Part shown: positions 1-14,477 of the stretch, piece by piece
Position numbering within the stretch: the first letter of the stretch is position 1
Layout of the letters: each line of letters opens with the position of its first letter
Origin: Brachionus rotundiformis
Taxonomy: Eukaryota > Rotifera > Eurotatoria > Ploima > Brachionidae
Reading direction: 5' to 3'
Assembly: GCA_016802295.1 (NCBI GenBank)
Contig: JAESIW010000137.1
Span: forward strand, 251,415-315,414
DNA length: 64,000 bases
Notes under the pieces: model-generated
What the model saw: only the letters and a program-made list of their open reading frames with translations
Told to the model about the DNA's origin: nothing
The model's database searches: none
Translations under genes and position numbers: made by a program

Positions 1-937
1 ATTTTACGTCACACTAATAGAAGCCGAACAACAACAACAACAACTGTCTATGATTTTCTCAATCTGTGACCACTATCGTGGTCGGATCTCTAATAATGAG
101 AAAACTCTATATTTAAGACTTATCAATATATGAGGCAACAAAATATTTGTGTTTGGATTTTTGTACATATTTGTACAAGATTTGGTCAGCCTATTTGCTA
201 AGCCTAGTTTTTTCTCTTTAGTGTGACGTGTTTTTAATAAACAAATTTTCGTTTAAGAGGATTAGAGACAAATAACACTTGAGCTAGCTTTAAATTAACT
301 TTCCCGACCAGCTATAGCCTAACTAGATGATGTGAAATCTTAGCCTTTATTATCCAGATATGTTTGCTGTGGGAGACAAATCCCGGCTTAGCTTGCCTGC
401 CAGCCACAAGTGGCCTCGCCGAGCCTAAGCTCGATTGTGTCACATCACACAATTTAGTGCATGTCACATGACTTGCATTCTGCCATGGTCACAATTTAAC
501 TGGTCATTTGATACCAATTTATACATGCAAAGTATGTGACAAAATTAATTGAATAAAATAAATGAAAACTAAAAAAATAATCAATCAGAATAATCTAAGC
601 CTGTGTACACACAGCCAAATCAGGTATTAATCGATCGATCGAGGTCAGGCCAGATCGATTCAACACCTTGGAGATTTGTTTTGACTTTTATACTTTTAAA
701 GTTGAATAACCAAGAGACTTGACCAAATTAATGTGTGTTTATTCAAAGCCACAACTTGGCCACATTCGCTCTAACTCAACTCAATATGATGCCAATATTT
801 GATCTCTTAAATAAACAGAAAAAAGGCCAACCAAAAACGGTGAGTTTTTAATTTTTAATTATCAATATTTGTAGGCCAAATATTTGACCACACAAAGAGG
901 AAATTGATTTACTTTTATTCGATTTTTAATTTAAATT

Positions 938-959
938 TTATTTATTTATTTATTTATTT
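938..959. repeat. (TTTA)n microsatellite
   Basis: Between five and six tandem TTTA units inside an AT-rich tract. Confidence 0.8.
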
Positions 960-3900
960 CTTCTTTCTCTCTACTCTTAATTCTACGCTCTAACGAACTT
1001 TTTATATGCAAAGTAAACAATTTGAATAAAGGAGGAAAAAAATCGCTTCTTTTTACATCACAAAGTCATTTATAAGACCGTGTTATTAAAAGTTACTTAG
1101 AAGCAAGTGCTTTTTGAAAATGAGTTCTTAAGAGGCTTAGAAAAACACCGGTTGAAAAAAAATTCATTTATAATTACAAGTGACACTTTATTGTTTGAGT
1201 TGTTTTTAGTACGGCTTAAATACTTAGCTTAAAATCATCTTTAGCTATTTCTTTTTGTTGTTTGACAAAATTGCCCCATTCGATTTTCCGTTTGTGGCCG
1301 AATTGGGTTAAGTTCGGTCAGCGTATGACATAATTAAGGACCTAATTCGTGAATGTACACAATTTTAGTCAATATCAGATTGACTTGTGGCCTCCTGTTG
1401 ATTGCTAATTGCTTGCACAAAAAATTAATTAATGACATTGCGTGCGCTCTCATTCTTAAGCGTATTTCCACCTACGAAGCAATTCTAAAATACTCTTCAA
1501 CAATTTAAGCCGTATTATTTAATTGATTTAAGAGCTAAATTGGTTTTACAGGCCTCTTTTTTGTTTATGTCACATTGAGCCTCATATTTGACTTTGATTA
1601 ATTTACATGTGATAAACACATTGTGCATTAAAGCCAACCTAATCACAGGTTTAGTTCTTGATATAAATATTTCCGAAAACTGTCACACGATCACGTCTAA
1701 ACCTTATTAGTAAAATATTTTAACTTTTTTATTCATAGACATTAATTGTCATTTCTTATTGCTGATGAACAATTTTTATAATTAAAATTTTCATCCGTTT
1801 GAGAAATTGTATTAATCTAAAAATCAGCTTTGCTAAATCTAAAATAAAATATAAATAATAATACTTTTTTATTACTAAATTGAAAATTAAATCAATTAAA
1901 ACTATTCTTTCTTGGCTAAAATTAAAACAAGATAAAATGTTGGCTTATTTTTGCAATTGCAATATTTTGCGATTCTTTCATGTGCGCTCTTTTTTCTCTT
2001 GCATGTACAAATCCCTAACTTGGACGATATAAATTTAAAACTTTGGCTTTGATTAAAAAAAACTTGGGGCACTTCTCCAGTGATAGAAAAATAAAGTGTT
2101 AATCAAAAAGCAATTAAGATAATTAAAAAGAAAAACTCATTTGTGCATTGAATAATTTCTATACGTTTTTTTTGATTTGATCGACAATCGATCTATACAA
2201 GTCAGGCAATAAAAATAGTTATAGAAAATATTCTTTGATAAACGTCACTCATATGTTGATAAAAAATCAAGATACACACAATAAAATACTTAAATTCATT
2301 GTATATTTTTATAGCTGTTTAAAATCACTTCTTGGACATAATTAATTATTAAAAGGAATTAAAAACAAACACTTGACATATTTACATCTTTAGCATTTAT
2401 TTAAATATTGTTAAGAATTTATAATTATTCAATACAAGTCCTTGAATTTAATTATTCGATTGTATTTAATTTTTCTCTCTATGAACAAAAAAAAAAGAAT
2501 TTTCTTCATCTGAATCAGATAAATTAAAAAACCTTACTAAAAAAATTAAATCTCTCATGCAATCTAACAAACTGGATCAGTTAATTCCTTGGTTATTTGA
2601 TTATACAAAACTTTTCTTATTATTGAATATTTAACAAACATAATTTAATTTATTTATTTTGCTCTTTAAAACAAATATTTAAGCATATTTGATTATCTAA
2701 TATCTAAAGATTGGTTCAATTAAAATTAGAATAGAAAACTTATCTTGCAAATAGCTCTGCAATTAATGAATCAACTGCAATTTTTGGTGAAACTGAGATG
2801 TTCCGATGACTGGTCAAACAACTAAACTGGCAGTGTATGGCCTAAACTTCGGACTGAACGCTTGGTGAACAAAATCTGTTCAAGCTAACATTAAATAGCA
2901 ATAAAACCTAAAAAATGTATCGATTGAGTGATTTGCGAATATAAAATTAAATTTTAGCACTATAGAAAAAAAATAAAAACTATTTTAATTATTTATTTAC
3001 ATGATACCAAGTCATTTAAAGAAAAAAAATGCTATACACATCCTAAAACCACACGAACAATCTATTCGAGTTATTTAATAAACTTGAAGATTTATAAGAG
3101 TTTATTTTAATTATTTTTTTGTTATAAAAAATATATATTAATTAATATTCACACGCAAAATATGAATACAAACAAAATGCATAGTTCCTATTCATTTTAC
3201 ATGAATCAGTCAGTCATATCAAGTTGAACTCATCGCATCGAAATTCCTTCCGATCGATGCGCATTTCGACCACGACTTTTAAGACCAACTGAAAAATCCA
3301 TTAAATCTAATCAATAGCTAAATTATCGATCTTGACTTAAATATCATCAGTCTGTACATCGATTTATCATTAGTTCTAGGCTCGAATTAATTATTTTTTG
3401 TATAAACATTTAGTTGAATGGGCCCGAATCGGCTCGATCTCAAACAAACTTAATCTAACTTATCTATTCAAAATTTTAACGCTTCTCACATTAACAGCCC
3501 GTGTTAAACGAGCAAAGCCAACCATTTATCCAAGCTTCATGCAGTTTTAGTGTGTGTACTCTAACAAATAACATTTGTGTGATTTATGCATTCAGAGACC
3601 AACTAGGAAAACATTATTAATTAAAAAATAATAAATACCTATTAAAAATAGATAAAAAATATTTATATATCTATGTGTGGTTGGAATTTGAGTAAAATTG
3701 TAAACCGATCATAAAACACATATGTGCTTGTTGGAATGATAGATTAATCCTCATAGTCCAATAAAGCGTAACCAACAAACGAGCAAGAAAATAGTAGAAA
3801 TTTCTTAATAAAAACTTAATTAAAAATATTTAAAATATGTGTATCATATTGCTTCATTAAGTATGAAAACTAATTAAATCTGTCAAAATAGATAATGGCT

Positions 3901-5650
3901 CGATATCGCTCAGCCAATTATTCCGCATCGTATATCCGATTACTTCTTAAAATTAAAATCTCATAAAAAAATCTAATAAAATTAATAAATAAAAAATTTA
4001 ATTATTTATTTTCTCTTTTTTTTTTCGATTCTATATTTTTAATCACTTTGTTAATCTAAATTTAATTTGAAAAAAATTCGAATTTAAAAGCCTCTTTTAA
4101 ATGTGCCCGTCCTCTGTTCATACAATTTAAATAAAAGATAATGATATTTTATTAAATTTAATTTAATCTGAACGAAAAAACACAACTACTTTTTCTTAAG
4201 TCTAATAAGTTCCGTGACTAATAAATCTAACTTTATTATTTTTTAATTAAACCTGATGACTTACTCTGCAATCCTTTAATTTGTTTCCTTCATAGTTAAA
4301 ATTTTCATTTTTAAATTTATTTATTTTATTAAAAGTATATCTTATAATTTTGTCCACTTGTTTAAGGCAATTTATTTAACAAAATTGATCTATTTAAAAA
4401 AATTAAGATAAAATTTGTCATTTGCAGAAAAATAAAAATTTAGAAACGATAAAAATTAATATTTTATATGTAATTATTATAAATATTTTGAAGAAATCCT
4501 CAGAATGGATCTAGCGATTAAAAGTTAAAAATAAGATAAAAAACAATATGACTAAGACAAAGTACCAGATTAAAAAATTAATAGCTAGATAGGCTTAGAT
4601 AAAATAAAGTAGACTTGAGGTAAAAAATTAAGTTTCTTTGGTTAATGATCAAATAATTCCTTTAAATAAGTGTTTTAATAAAATTTCAAAAGACATTATT
4701 AATTATATTATTAATAGACTATCATTAATAAATGAAATAAAAAAATTATTAAGAAATTTATTTATCTTTATTATTTAATATCGTGTTTTACTACTCGTGA
4801 ATTGATCAAAGATCGGCACAATTTTGATGAATATCGTCAACCGGCCCTTATTAATTTATTTCATGCTAAGATGATTATGGCCGGCTAATAAAAACAAAAC
4901 TAATATTAAATTACATATTATTTTCACATTTTAGCTTAACTATTCTGGCTCTAAATTCATTTGATACTCGGCGCATGAATAAACTACGCTCGTAGTTACG
5001 CTCTAATCTAATCTTTATCTTTATTATACAAAAATAACAATTAAACTAATGAAAAAACAACATTGATTACTAGTTCCAGTGGGATTCATAATTAAAAAAA
5101 ATCTGATCATCTGATCATGTTTGGCTTTTACCTAAGGTTGAGAGAAAATCAGACAAAGGTGAGCTGAGCTTGCTCGGCCGTTACTCAATGGCCCTCAGTA
5201 GAATTGAGCAGATTAAAGAGATAAAACTACAGGGAACTGGCTCGAGCACGCTATTGTCGTGCCGAATTTATTATCTGCCAGTTATGACGCCAACAAACAC
5301 GGCCGAGCCAGTCAAGCGTACTCTTTGGACCCAGTTTTAATTAAATCTTTGGAATTTAAACAAGTGCAAATAGTTTTGATCAGAAAATGTTATCGATTTA
5401 TTTCGATCCATCAAGTTAATAATCAATCGATCAATCACAACCAAAATCCCCTCACAAAAAGACCTACATACACACATATACACACACAAAGTTTACCTAT
5501 ATATTCAAAATTTTGTTTGCCTTGAAAAAACAACGACGGTCGAAACAAACAAAACCATCATAGAGATTAAATTCTTTTCTATTAAGGGATTTCAAATCGA
5601 TAATTAAAAATAAACAGGTTCACTTCAAAAAAGAGGAAAAATAAAAAAAA

Positions 5651-5668
5651 GAGAGAGAGAAAGAGAAG
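5651..5668. repeat. GA-rich purine tract
   Basis: Alternating GA run followed by AAGAGAAG, with A-rich sequence on its left. Confidence 0.7.
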
Positions 5669-8600
5669 TAAACTATGTGGACTTAGTTGTTTGTGGCATT
5701 CTCAGACTAACCTTGTAAATCTCATTACATGTCCGCTAAATGTGTGCACACACACACAAATTAAACTGATCGGGTAAACATCAAGCTCCGAGCGGGCTTC
5801 CCGAGATAAACTTTATCGATTTTTCTAAACTAGTACTTAACCTTGGCAAATTTATGACCATTAGTCGCGACTAAGTGCTTCTCGAAAAAGATCACCAATT
5901 TCTTTTTCTTCTCTTTTTTGGTGTGTATTTGTTGCTATAGGAAGTTTTATATGCTCAAAATGCGATAAAGGTATACTTTTCAATCTCATGATAATTTTGA
6001 TATGTTTGACAGTTGATAGTCCATTATTAAGATTGTAGGATGTAATTATAGGTTTGATAGTAGGCCACTTTAGCTTGGCCCATTCGACATTCAGCTCTAA
6101 TCAAGCATGTACATTCGATTTTTACTTTTATAAGATTATTCACATCCGAACAGGCTTTACGTAATTCGATTCTCTCTTAGTATCAAGAAAGATTATTCAC
6201 GCTGGCTAAGCGGTCTAATTAGGCCCTCTGGCCGTCTTAGCTGACACTTTAATGCCACTTCACTTTAAAAATTAGACTAGTTTTAACATAAATTTTAATC
6301 TTCTGTTTTTTTTTTTAATTTTTTTTGATATTTTTATATTATTTAAATTTTGACTGATAAAAAGATAATTTTGAGCAAAACAAAAAGAAATTTAGGCTGC
6401 GGTAAAGGCTCTGAAAAGCCAGAAATGCTAAAATTTAAATTCTAGAAGCGCCAGAGAAGTCATCTTGGAGGCCTTTAAATAATGAAGGGATAAAAATTTT
6501 CCCATCTTTTACTGCTTCTTTAAATTGTCTATTATTTGAGTTTATAAATGTATCAATTGTTACTCACTGCTTTTATTTAGTGGTGTTTTATTAGCAGTTT
6601 AAAAAATTGACCAAATTTTCCTAAGCAATCTCTTCAGCAAGTCATACCAGAGCACTGACCAAGAGATCTGGGTCTGGTTTAGTTAAGCTTCCGAAAAAAG
6701 GTAACAAAATGTTATGTGTGAATTACATTCCAGACAAAAATAAAACGATAAAGCCCCACCGAGACAATCGAAAGGTCTTTATCTATTTAATTGATAAAAT
6801 TTGTAAGATTTTATCAAATAATTACTTTTTTTCTAATTTGAAAAATTAGCTTACTTAATCCTGAATAAGATTGGAGCTTTGGATGGTCATACTTTATCTT
6901 AGATTTATCTTATCAGTTATAGATAAACAGATAGAAATATTTATAGGTCTTGAAACCTTGGATTTTATTGTTTCCTCAATGATTAAAATCTCGGATTGTA
7001 ATAAAAAAATTAAATTTAAATTCATGAGTCGAAATGTTCGTTTCGGTTCATTGAGCTGAAAATGTTCATCTTAGGATTTTGTTTCTTAAATCCATAACGA
7101 ACAAATGAGATAAATTTGGTTTTTGAAACATAAAATATTGCCAAAAAATAATTTCCTCTCTTTTGAGTAGAGCTGAGCTGCTAAAATTGGATAATTTACT
7201 CATATGTAGATTAGTTTAATGAAGCAAAAATATTTGTAATTTATTCTATTGTTTTGGCACATCTGTAAACGATTTTCGATTTTACTTCCTCTTAATTGAG
7301 AGAAGAATACGTTTTCTTATTTAGTTGGCTCACCTCACCTAAACACATTGTCTAAAAATTGATAGTTTATAAAACTTAAATAGTTAAAGAATTTATTTGA
7401 ATCATTGCTTTTGTGTCTTGGATCTGTTGCCTTAAATGATTGATAAACACGCTACCTAAACTAAAAATAAATTAATAAACTTAGTTAATTAAGTAAAAAT
7501 TTTAGACAAATTGAAAAAAATTATCATCTGTTAATACATTGTCTTAAAATGGCGACTTGGTAAAGCAAACTTCTGTCACTGGTAACTCTATAGCCCTACG
7601 TGTCGATAAAATAGATAGCCTAGATATTTGTTCACCTATTTATTTTAAATTAAAATTGTTTGTTTTTTGTTCGATTTTGATGAACGTGATTTGAATTAGC
7701 TTCTAAAATGGACTTGGAAAAAAATTCAAATCATTCAATTGAGACACTTTTTTGTCACAAATATACTAGGCTTCAGTTCACTATAAAAAATAAACATTTT
7801 TTTTAAATCTAAACAAAAAATAAATATAAATTTAACACATTTAGACATTTGAAGGTTAATTTGATTCATGAATGTTGAGCACCACACGGCACAGACAGAT
7901 ACGCATGTTCTATCTTATTAATTGGAATTCTTGCAGTGATTAGAAGATAAACAACTGCTCTTCAAGAAGTAAAATGAACCAATAAATCAGAGAAAATCAT
8001 CAACAATTTATATATACTAGGTGTTTTGTTTTATTACTCTATAAAACTCTTTATATTAATATCCTGGTAAAATGATCTTTTAGAATATTAAATTTAATTA
8101 AACCATCAAGACAGGAAATAAAAAAAATAAACTATTTTTCTATTCATTAATAAATTGGATTAATAAAATTCGATATTCCTAATAACTTTTTTTTTTAATA
8201 TTAAAAAATTATCTAAATTTTTTTTAAACACAACTGGTCAGCCTCACTGGCTGTAGTTTGTGAAATGTCCAAAAAATTTCGACTAAGTTGATAAGAGCGG
8301 AACGTGATATTGTCAATGACTTGGAAGGACAAATATTTTAATTAAAACTTGGTGTCAAATTCAAAATCTAGAGCATAACATGGAAATTTGAATTTTAAAG
8401 TTAAAGAACTGGACATTGATAATTGATTAATGATCAGTATAAAATCCTTTCAACTATACTCATTCCGAATAACAAACTTAATATTCATTAGAAAAAAAAT
8501 CCACTTCAATATCATTAAATTCATTTGACATTCACTAATGATATTAACTTTAAAATCATTAATAAAATTTCAAGAACCACAGCAATAAGCAAATGTTGGC

Positions 8601-9001
8601 TTGGAATAATCTTCTTTAGAATTAATAAAAAACCATTAAAATCAAACAAAAACAAAAAAAAACTCTTGAAACATCGATATTCCATTAGTTTTATTAAATC
8701 CTGGGTTATAGTTCCATTTTTATTTCTAATATATTCATTACTTATTATCATCATTTTTATTTTTATTAACATTAATTAATTTCGAGCAATTAGTTTTAAC
8801 AATAAAAGCTTTAAACTAGTTTTGTGTCGTTTACTGTCTGCGCTTAGTCGCTTCAAATTCTCCAGTCGGATATCAATGGGATTCCTGATGGACTTGTTAA
8901 TGAGTTGGTGTCACAAATCGCTAATGAATTTGACTAAAAATTCAATTCGAATTCATTAGGGAAAATTATTACTAACATTTATCTTGCATAACCAAATACT
9001 T

Positions 9002-9020
9002 CCCGGAAGCCCCTCCGGGC
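9002..9020. repeat. Short GC-rich hairpin
   Basis: CCCGGA and TCCGGG are inverted around a six-base loop. It stands out in AT-rich surroundings. No gene is adjacent, so a role is unknown. Confidence 0.5.
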
Positions 9021-11187
9021 AATCTAGTTAGTTAGTCCTTACCAATTTTTGGTTTCTTCTTGCGGAAGACTCTAAATGGAACTCAATATTCAATTATATA
9101 ATAAAATTTATTTATGATTACGAAATAATTTTTCCTATATCTTCATCTAAAAGCCCCCAAAAAAAACTCAATTTAATAAATTAACAAAATTATATGCTTC
9201 TATTTGATTTATCTAAGAGAAAGGAAATTTAAACGGTTTGTGTAAAAATCCTTATTCATTTTTCCAATTATCAGCCTTTTATGTAATTGCTCTTAGAAAA
9301 ATATAATCGAAATTTGTTATATTTCATTTGAATAGAAGATTAGACTCCAATTACCGAGAATTTTTTTTTTACTTATAAATTTTTATCAAAAAAATCTTTT
9401 ACAAAAAATAAAAAAATAGATAAGATTTATTTTAAAAATTGTATCACTTGAAACCTGTGGTGCTCATTTGAATTCCCAAATTTCATGACTAGAATTAATT
9501 TTTATTTTTCAAAATAAAATTGGACTACAATTTAATTTTTGTTTATTTTAAATCAATAAAAAATTTAACCCAGATTTAAAATGGAAAATCAATTGCTTGA
9601 TTAAAATTTTTTAAGGGATTATCTACAAGAACAAAGACAAAAAAAACAAGTATTTTTATTCACTAATTGAGGTAAAAATATCAACTAAGTTTACTCAATA
9701 GGACCAAATTCAATAGCTATTTTCCTACAATTCAAAATCTTAACTACATTCACAAACTAAAGTTTAAATTAATTTCATATCAATTAAATTTTGATAACAA
9801 TAAATCAATAAAAATAGAGATAAAGATTTTTATGATTTTGTTTTTAAATTCAAAATCAAATTTCTTTAAGGAAACTTAATAAAATCGAAACAGATCATCC
9901 AATGATAGGAGTGTTTTTTAACATTTCCTCGAGCCTCACTTCGTATATAATTAAAATATTAATTAGTAAAGATTTATAATCATTCAGCCAGTATTTATAC
10001 CAAAAAGAGTTCGAATGGCAAATCCTGTTTTGGATGAAACTAGGAGAGCTTTAACACAAGGCTATGGATAATTATATTTTTATTCACAAATGTATCTTAT
10101 CAATGGACTCAGACAGCTTACACACGATATTGACATATCTTTTGGCTATAATTGCAATTGAGTCCATTCTCGAAAGCTTCCGTCCTAAATAAGTGAAAAT
10201 TTTCACAAAGGAAACGGGTCGTGATTGAATCTTGTTTGAATACCAGTCTACAATGAAACAAGTTAATTAGGCAGGAAAAAAACTTAGCTGAATTATCTAA
10301 AAAAAGTTAAATGCCACTAAGTAAAAAAAACTTTTAATAAAATTAAGCAAATATTTTTTTTAAATTTCAACAAGAGAAACAAACATAAAAAGAATAAATC
10401 TGCGGGAAGTTTTTTTTTCCCTAATACACAAACAGATAAGACCACAAGTCAATTGTTTAGAAAAGTGTCGTGCTGATTTTGTTTTTATTGACTTGTTGAC
10501 TTGAGAATTATTTGCTAAACTGGTTCATTAAGAGAAAATATTCAAAATTATCTTCATTCAAGGAACTCTAATTGATTCTAATAAACAACATGGCTTGTTC
10601 CTGCTCATTCAAACTTTGTTTATAAACAAATTAATAATTAGAAAAATTTGGTTAATTACTGCGAATTGTGATGATCCAAATTAGGCTTTTTTTTGGCATT
10701 TGTTTCTCTTAACAAAAAAAAACCTATCTCCAAATTTCTACAAGATAACTCAAAAGGGGTTGATTTAGTTGAACACATTTTGTTTGGCAAAATCGCTCAG
10801 CTGTGCTACAAATAACAACAACTTAAACAAGAGGAGACCCTTACATTGTGTACAAATACTATTAATTTTTTATCATCAAATTTCAATCCATAAAATTAAT
10901 GAGAGCTTTTACAAACGATAAAAAAAAAGTGAAACTTATGTGTCTATATCGATATTGTTGTCAACTTGAAGAATTAAGTTTTAATTCATTTTTCGACTCA
11001 ACAAAAGAGTGAAAATTGAACATTTTAATAAAATTTTATTTGTAAAGTCTAGATCAAATATTTTTTCAACTTGTTTGCTATCTTTAATTATTGAAAAAGT
11101 CTAGCAAGTGCTTGCATGAATGAAAAGGAACTGTCTTCATAGTCTTGTGTAAATAACAATTTGAAAATTGTTCTTAATCAAATTATC

Positions 11188-11206
11188 GGCCGATTTTAAT
11201 CGGCCA
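11188..11206. repeat. Short hairpin (GGCCGAT inverted repeat)
   Basis: GGCCGATT and AATCGGCC form an almost perfect palindrome with a two-to-three-base centre. It is unusually GC-rich for this region. Confidence 0.5.
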
Positions 11207-14200
11207 AATTACTTCCCCACAATAATTGATCACCATAGTACCATTTTATTAAAAAATTTCAAAAACACAAATTTAAAAATCATTAATTAGTTTAAATAAA
11301 AAAAAAACTAAACAAACTTAAATTAGATCCTATCTATAATTGTTTATAATTGTTTTTATTATTTTTAAAATAATTTTGTCAAACTTAATTATTTAAATTA
11401 AAATAATCAAGGCTTTTTATTTGAAAAATTGATTACTCTTTAAAATTAATCACACTATTTTATCCTATTTTAAAAATTGGAAACTATTACCCACTAATAA
11501 TTTGATTATGATAAAAATTTGTAACTTAATTTGACTAAAATTAACTAAAAGCTAGTCAAGCCTGTATAATTTTTTTTAATTAAAACTTGGCTAAGATCAA
11601 ACTAACATAAAATGACCACAAGCAAGCATTTTTTTAAGGACAAAAATGCTTTTAAACTTGTACAAATGAAAATTTTTTTTCAGATAAATTTAAATTGGTT
11701 TAATTATTTCAAAATTTAATACTGATAGAAAAATCTACTAGATCTTGACATGATAATTAAAAGTGACCTTGGTGTGATTAATATTAAAAATGAAAAAGTT
11801 TACCTAAAACCTAATTAAAATAAAATTTGTTCTTCAACCATTTATTAAAATGATTAAAATAATGTGAACCTATTTGCTTTGCTTTAATGATTTGTATTAA
11901 CAAATTATTAAAAACAGGCCTTATCTATGTAAATAAGCGTTCTAGTCTTAAGATCGATGCGGTTCATAAATCCGTGGCCTATCTGCTCTGATTTAATAGA
12001 CTTAAACTCAAAGGCTCCAGATTAGCTAGCTTAAAAAAGCATTCAAAACAACTCTACTGGCAACAAATATAGACCAGTATTTTCACTTTAGATAACTCTA
12101 AAGACGTTCATGTGTCTCGAGTAGATAATTGTTCTTCTTGACTAGAAAATGCAATCCAGCGTTAAATAAAGCCTTTAAAAACCCAAAAAAATTAAATTTG
12201 AATAAACAAAAAGCACGAAATCATTCAAATCTAATTAAAATTTAATAAAGGCTAAATATTTAGATAAAATTTTATCTTGTTTTCAAATTTAATCATTGAC
12301 AATAAAATGTGTTGTATAAACAACCTAAGAAAGTGAATATTCAACAAGCTTAAAGCAATATTTCTTCTACCTCTAAAATAAATTAAATCCCAAGCGTTTA
12401 CCATTAATATCCATTAAAACTTTCACACAAGCCCAAGTGCTCGTATTATAAATCATTTCTAGGCATGCCTAAATAAAAAATCTCTATCATTAACTCGGAA
12501 TATTTAAAAGATATTTTTTCTTTCTATAGTAAATCAAATAATTATTGATTGATAATTTTAACTTTTTTTTTTCTATTTAAAATAAGAGAAAAATTTTGCC
12601 AAAAAAATTAATGATAACTTATGGCCTGTACTCTTCCTAGCTTACAGTAAATAACTTCAAAATTTATAAAAATATTTTGAATAGTTGGCAAATGACCGAA
12701 GAGAAAACTTGTTTTCTATTTTGATATTTGCTGAAAACACTTTATTTACTCTATGTCTATTCTCATCTACATTTTCCAAATTAGAACGAGTTTAGTTTGT
12801 TTTCATAGAATACAGTTACGCTTTAGAGCCATTTTCTTAAGAAAAAAAATAAAAAAAAAATTTATATGTATGTATTGATAGATAAACAAGCTATCAATTT
12901 TTAGCATTGAGTTCGTCTGACATTTCGCCCGCTTGCAAATGAGCTGGCTTAATTTGAAATCAATTGACACCTCCAAGTATTAGTCCAGCTATTTCGTGAC
13001 AAGAATAAGCCTAAACATAATTTTAAATTATAAATTTATCTAATCAATAAGGCTGGCTAATTCGACATGAACCCAGTTTTTGGTGTTGACTAGTCAAAAA
13101 AATTTCAAAATTGATATAATTAGAACAAAAGTTTTTAATAGTCAGTTCATCCTATATACCAAAACTAGATCTATATATATTTGAAATTTGATATATTTCA
13201 TTTTAATAGCTTATCAGTAGTTGCAACTAGAAATAGTATAGAAGAAAGCAACTTAGGGCAAGCACTGTTGATTCATTAATAATCCATTTGTCTTCTTATT
13301 TTGAAAGAAAAACAAAATTTCATCTACTTAATAGATAATAATATTGAATAAAAAAAGTAACTAGTTAAAAAATATATATTTTTTTTAAATAAAAAACCAT
13401 TTTTGTGGTGAAAAATGAGTTCAAAGTAATTGCAACTGCCCATTGTTAATCAAATTTGAAAGCGCTTTTAGTGACAATTTTCCCTAGTACGAGAACTGCT
13501 TAATTGTTAGGTCTATTGACCAAAATGCTACAGAGTCTCAACAAGCACTCTGTTCAAGTTATCCATTTTTTGTGTAGGGTCAAAAACTGGTTTTATTAGC
13601 ATTGATAAAATAGAATTTATCTGGCACACAGCATGTAGTTAGATAAAATAGTTTTAAGAATACAAATAAAGCTCCAAGATGTATGTTTAACTGAGAATTA
13701 AGTTTTATCTAAGTTTAATTATTTGGAATTTTATTCTAATCATTTGAAAATAAACATTGTGATAAGTCTAATTTGACTTAAAATAACTGTAAAATATTTT
13801 TTATTAAATGTACAAATTAAAAATTTGGCCTTATTTATATACAACTAAAGTATAAATCTTAAATTGAATTAGAAGAATAAATTCCAAGCTAAGAATTCGG
13901 CTAAGCAGAATTTTTCGGTTTACTAATTTGATGAAGAAAATTTTATCAAGTATTAATTAAAATTTTAATGGTCATTCTTTAAACAATTAGCATCAGTTCG
14001 AAAATTCCTAACTTATCTAAAGCCAGAAACAAAGGATTGTTTTTTTTTATTTTTCAGGCAAAGTGGCTACTAATCAGTCTTAAAAAAATTCTTGTCATAA
14101 GATCACTAAAGTTACTTTTAAAAACTCTTCATACTTTATGTCGATTGGATAAGCACTTGATCATCTTGATGATATATTTTTAAATGATATCGGGAATATT

Positions 14201-14270
14201 TAATAATTGCAACAGCTGATGAAAGCTAAGAACAATTCTTAAAAAAAACTCGATTCTCTATTTTTTAACT

Positions 14271-14477
14271 CAAAACCAATATAAGTTCAAAGATTTTTGC
14301 TATAAATATTGGCCGAATGAATATAACTCTAAATTAATACTTAATTTTTATTTTATTCGGAAAGATGTCAGTATTTCTAATATATTATTTTATTTTTGCT
14401 TTAAACTCGATATAAACTCAAAGATTTTTTGCTTTAAATATTGTTCGAATGAATATAACTCTTTACTAATTAATATT
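14271..14477. repeat. Diverged tandem duplication, two copies
   Basis: A segment of about 75 bp near 14,271-14,345 recurs at 14,402-14,477. Both copies share the order TCAAAGATTTTT, GCT(A/T)TAAATATTG and GAATGAATATAACTCT, with scattered substitutions and small indels. The period is about 131 bp. Confidence 0.6.

Larger units (their letters stand above)
1..6300. other. Gene-free region, left part of the long desert
   Basis: I see no recognisable coding exon here on either strand. The first 1.5 kb and the stretch around 5.1-5.9 kb are visibly less AT-rich than what follows. They contain short GC-richer islands, for example 360-440 and 5,160-5,330, and a run of ATCG repeats near 630. The open frame at 5,259-5,525 is open in two frames and matches no family I know. 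A regulatory or intronic role for a neighbouring gene outside the window is possible but not shown. Confidence 0.5.

Noticed and set aside
5259..5525. 88-residue plus-strand frame in the GC-richer island
   Set aside because: It needs a non-ATG start, is open in two frames over the same stretch, and its second half is low complexity. No family match.
8521..8779. Two overlapping opposite-strand frames of about 84 residues
   Set aside because: Both are Ile/Lys/Asn-rich and mirror each other, as expected for random AT-rich DNA.
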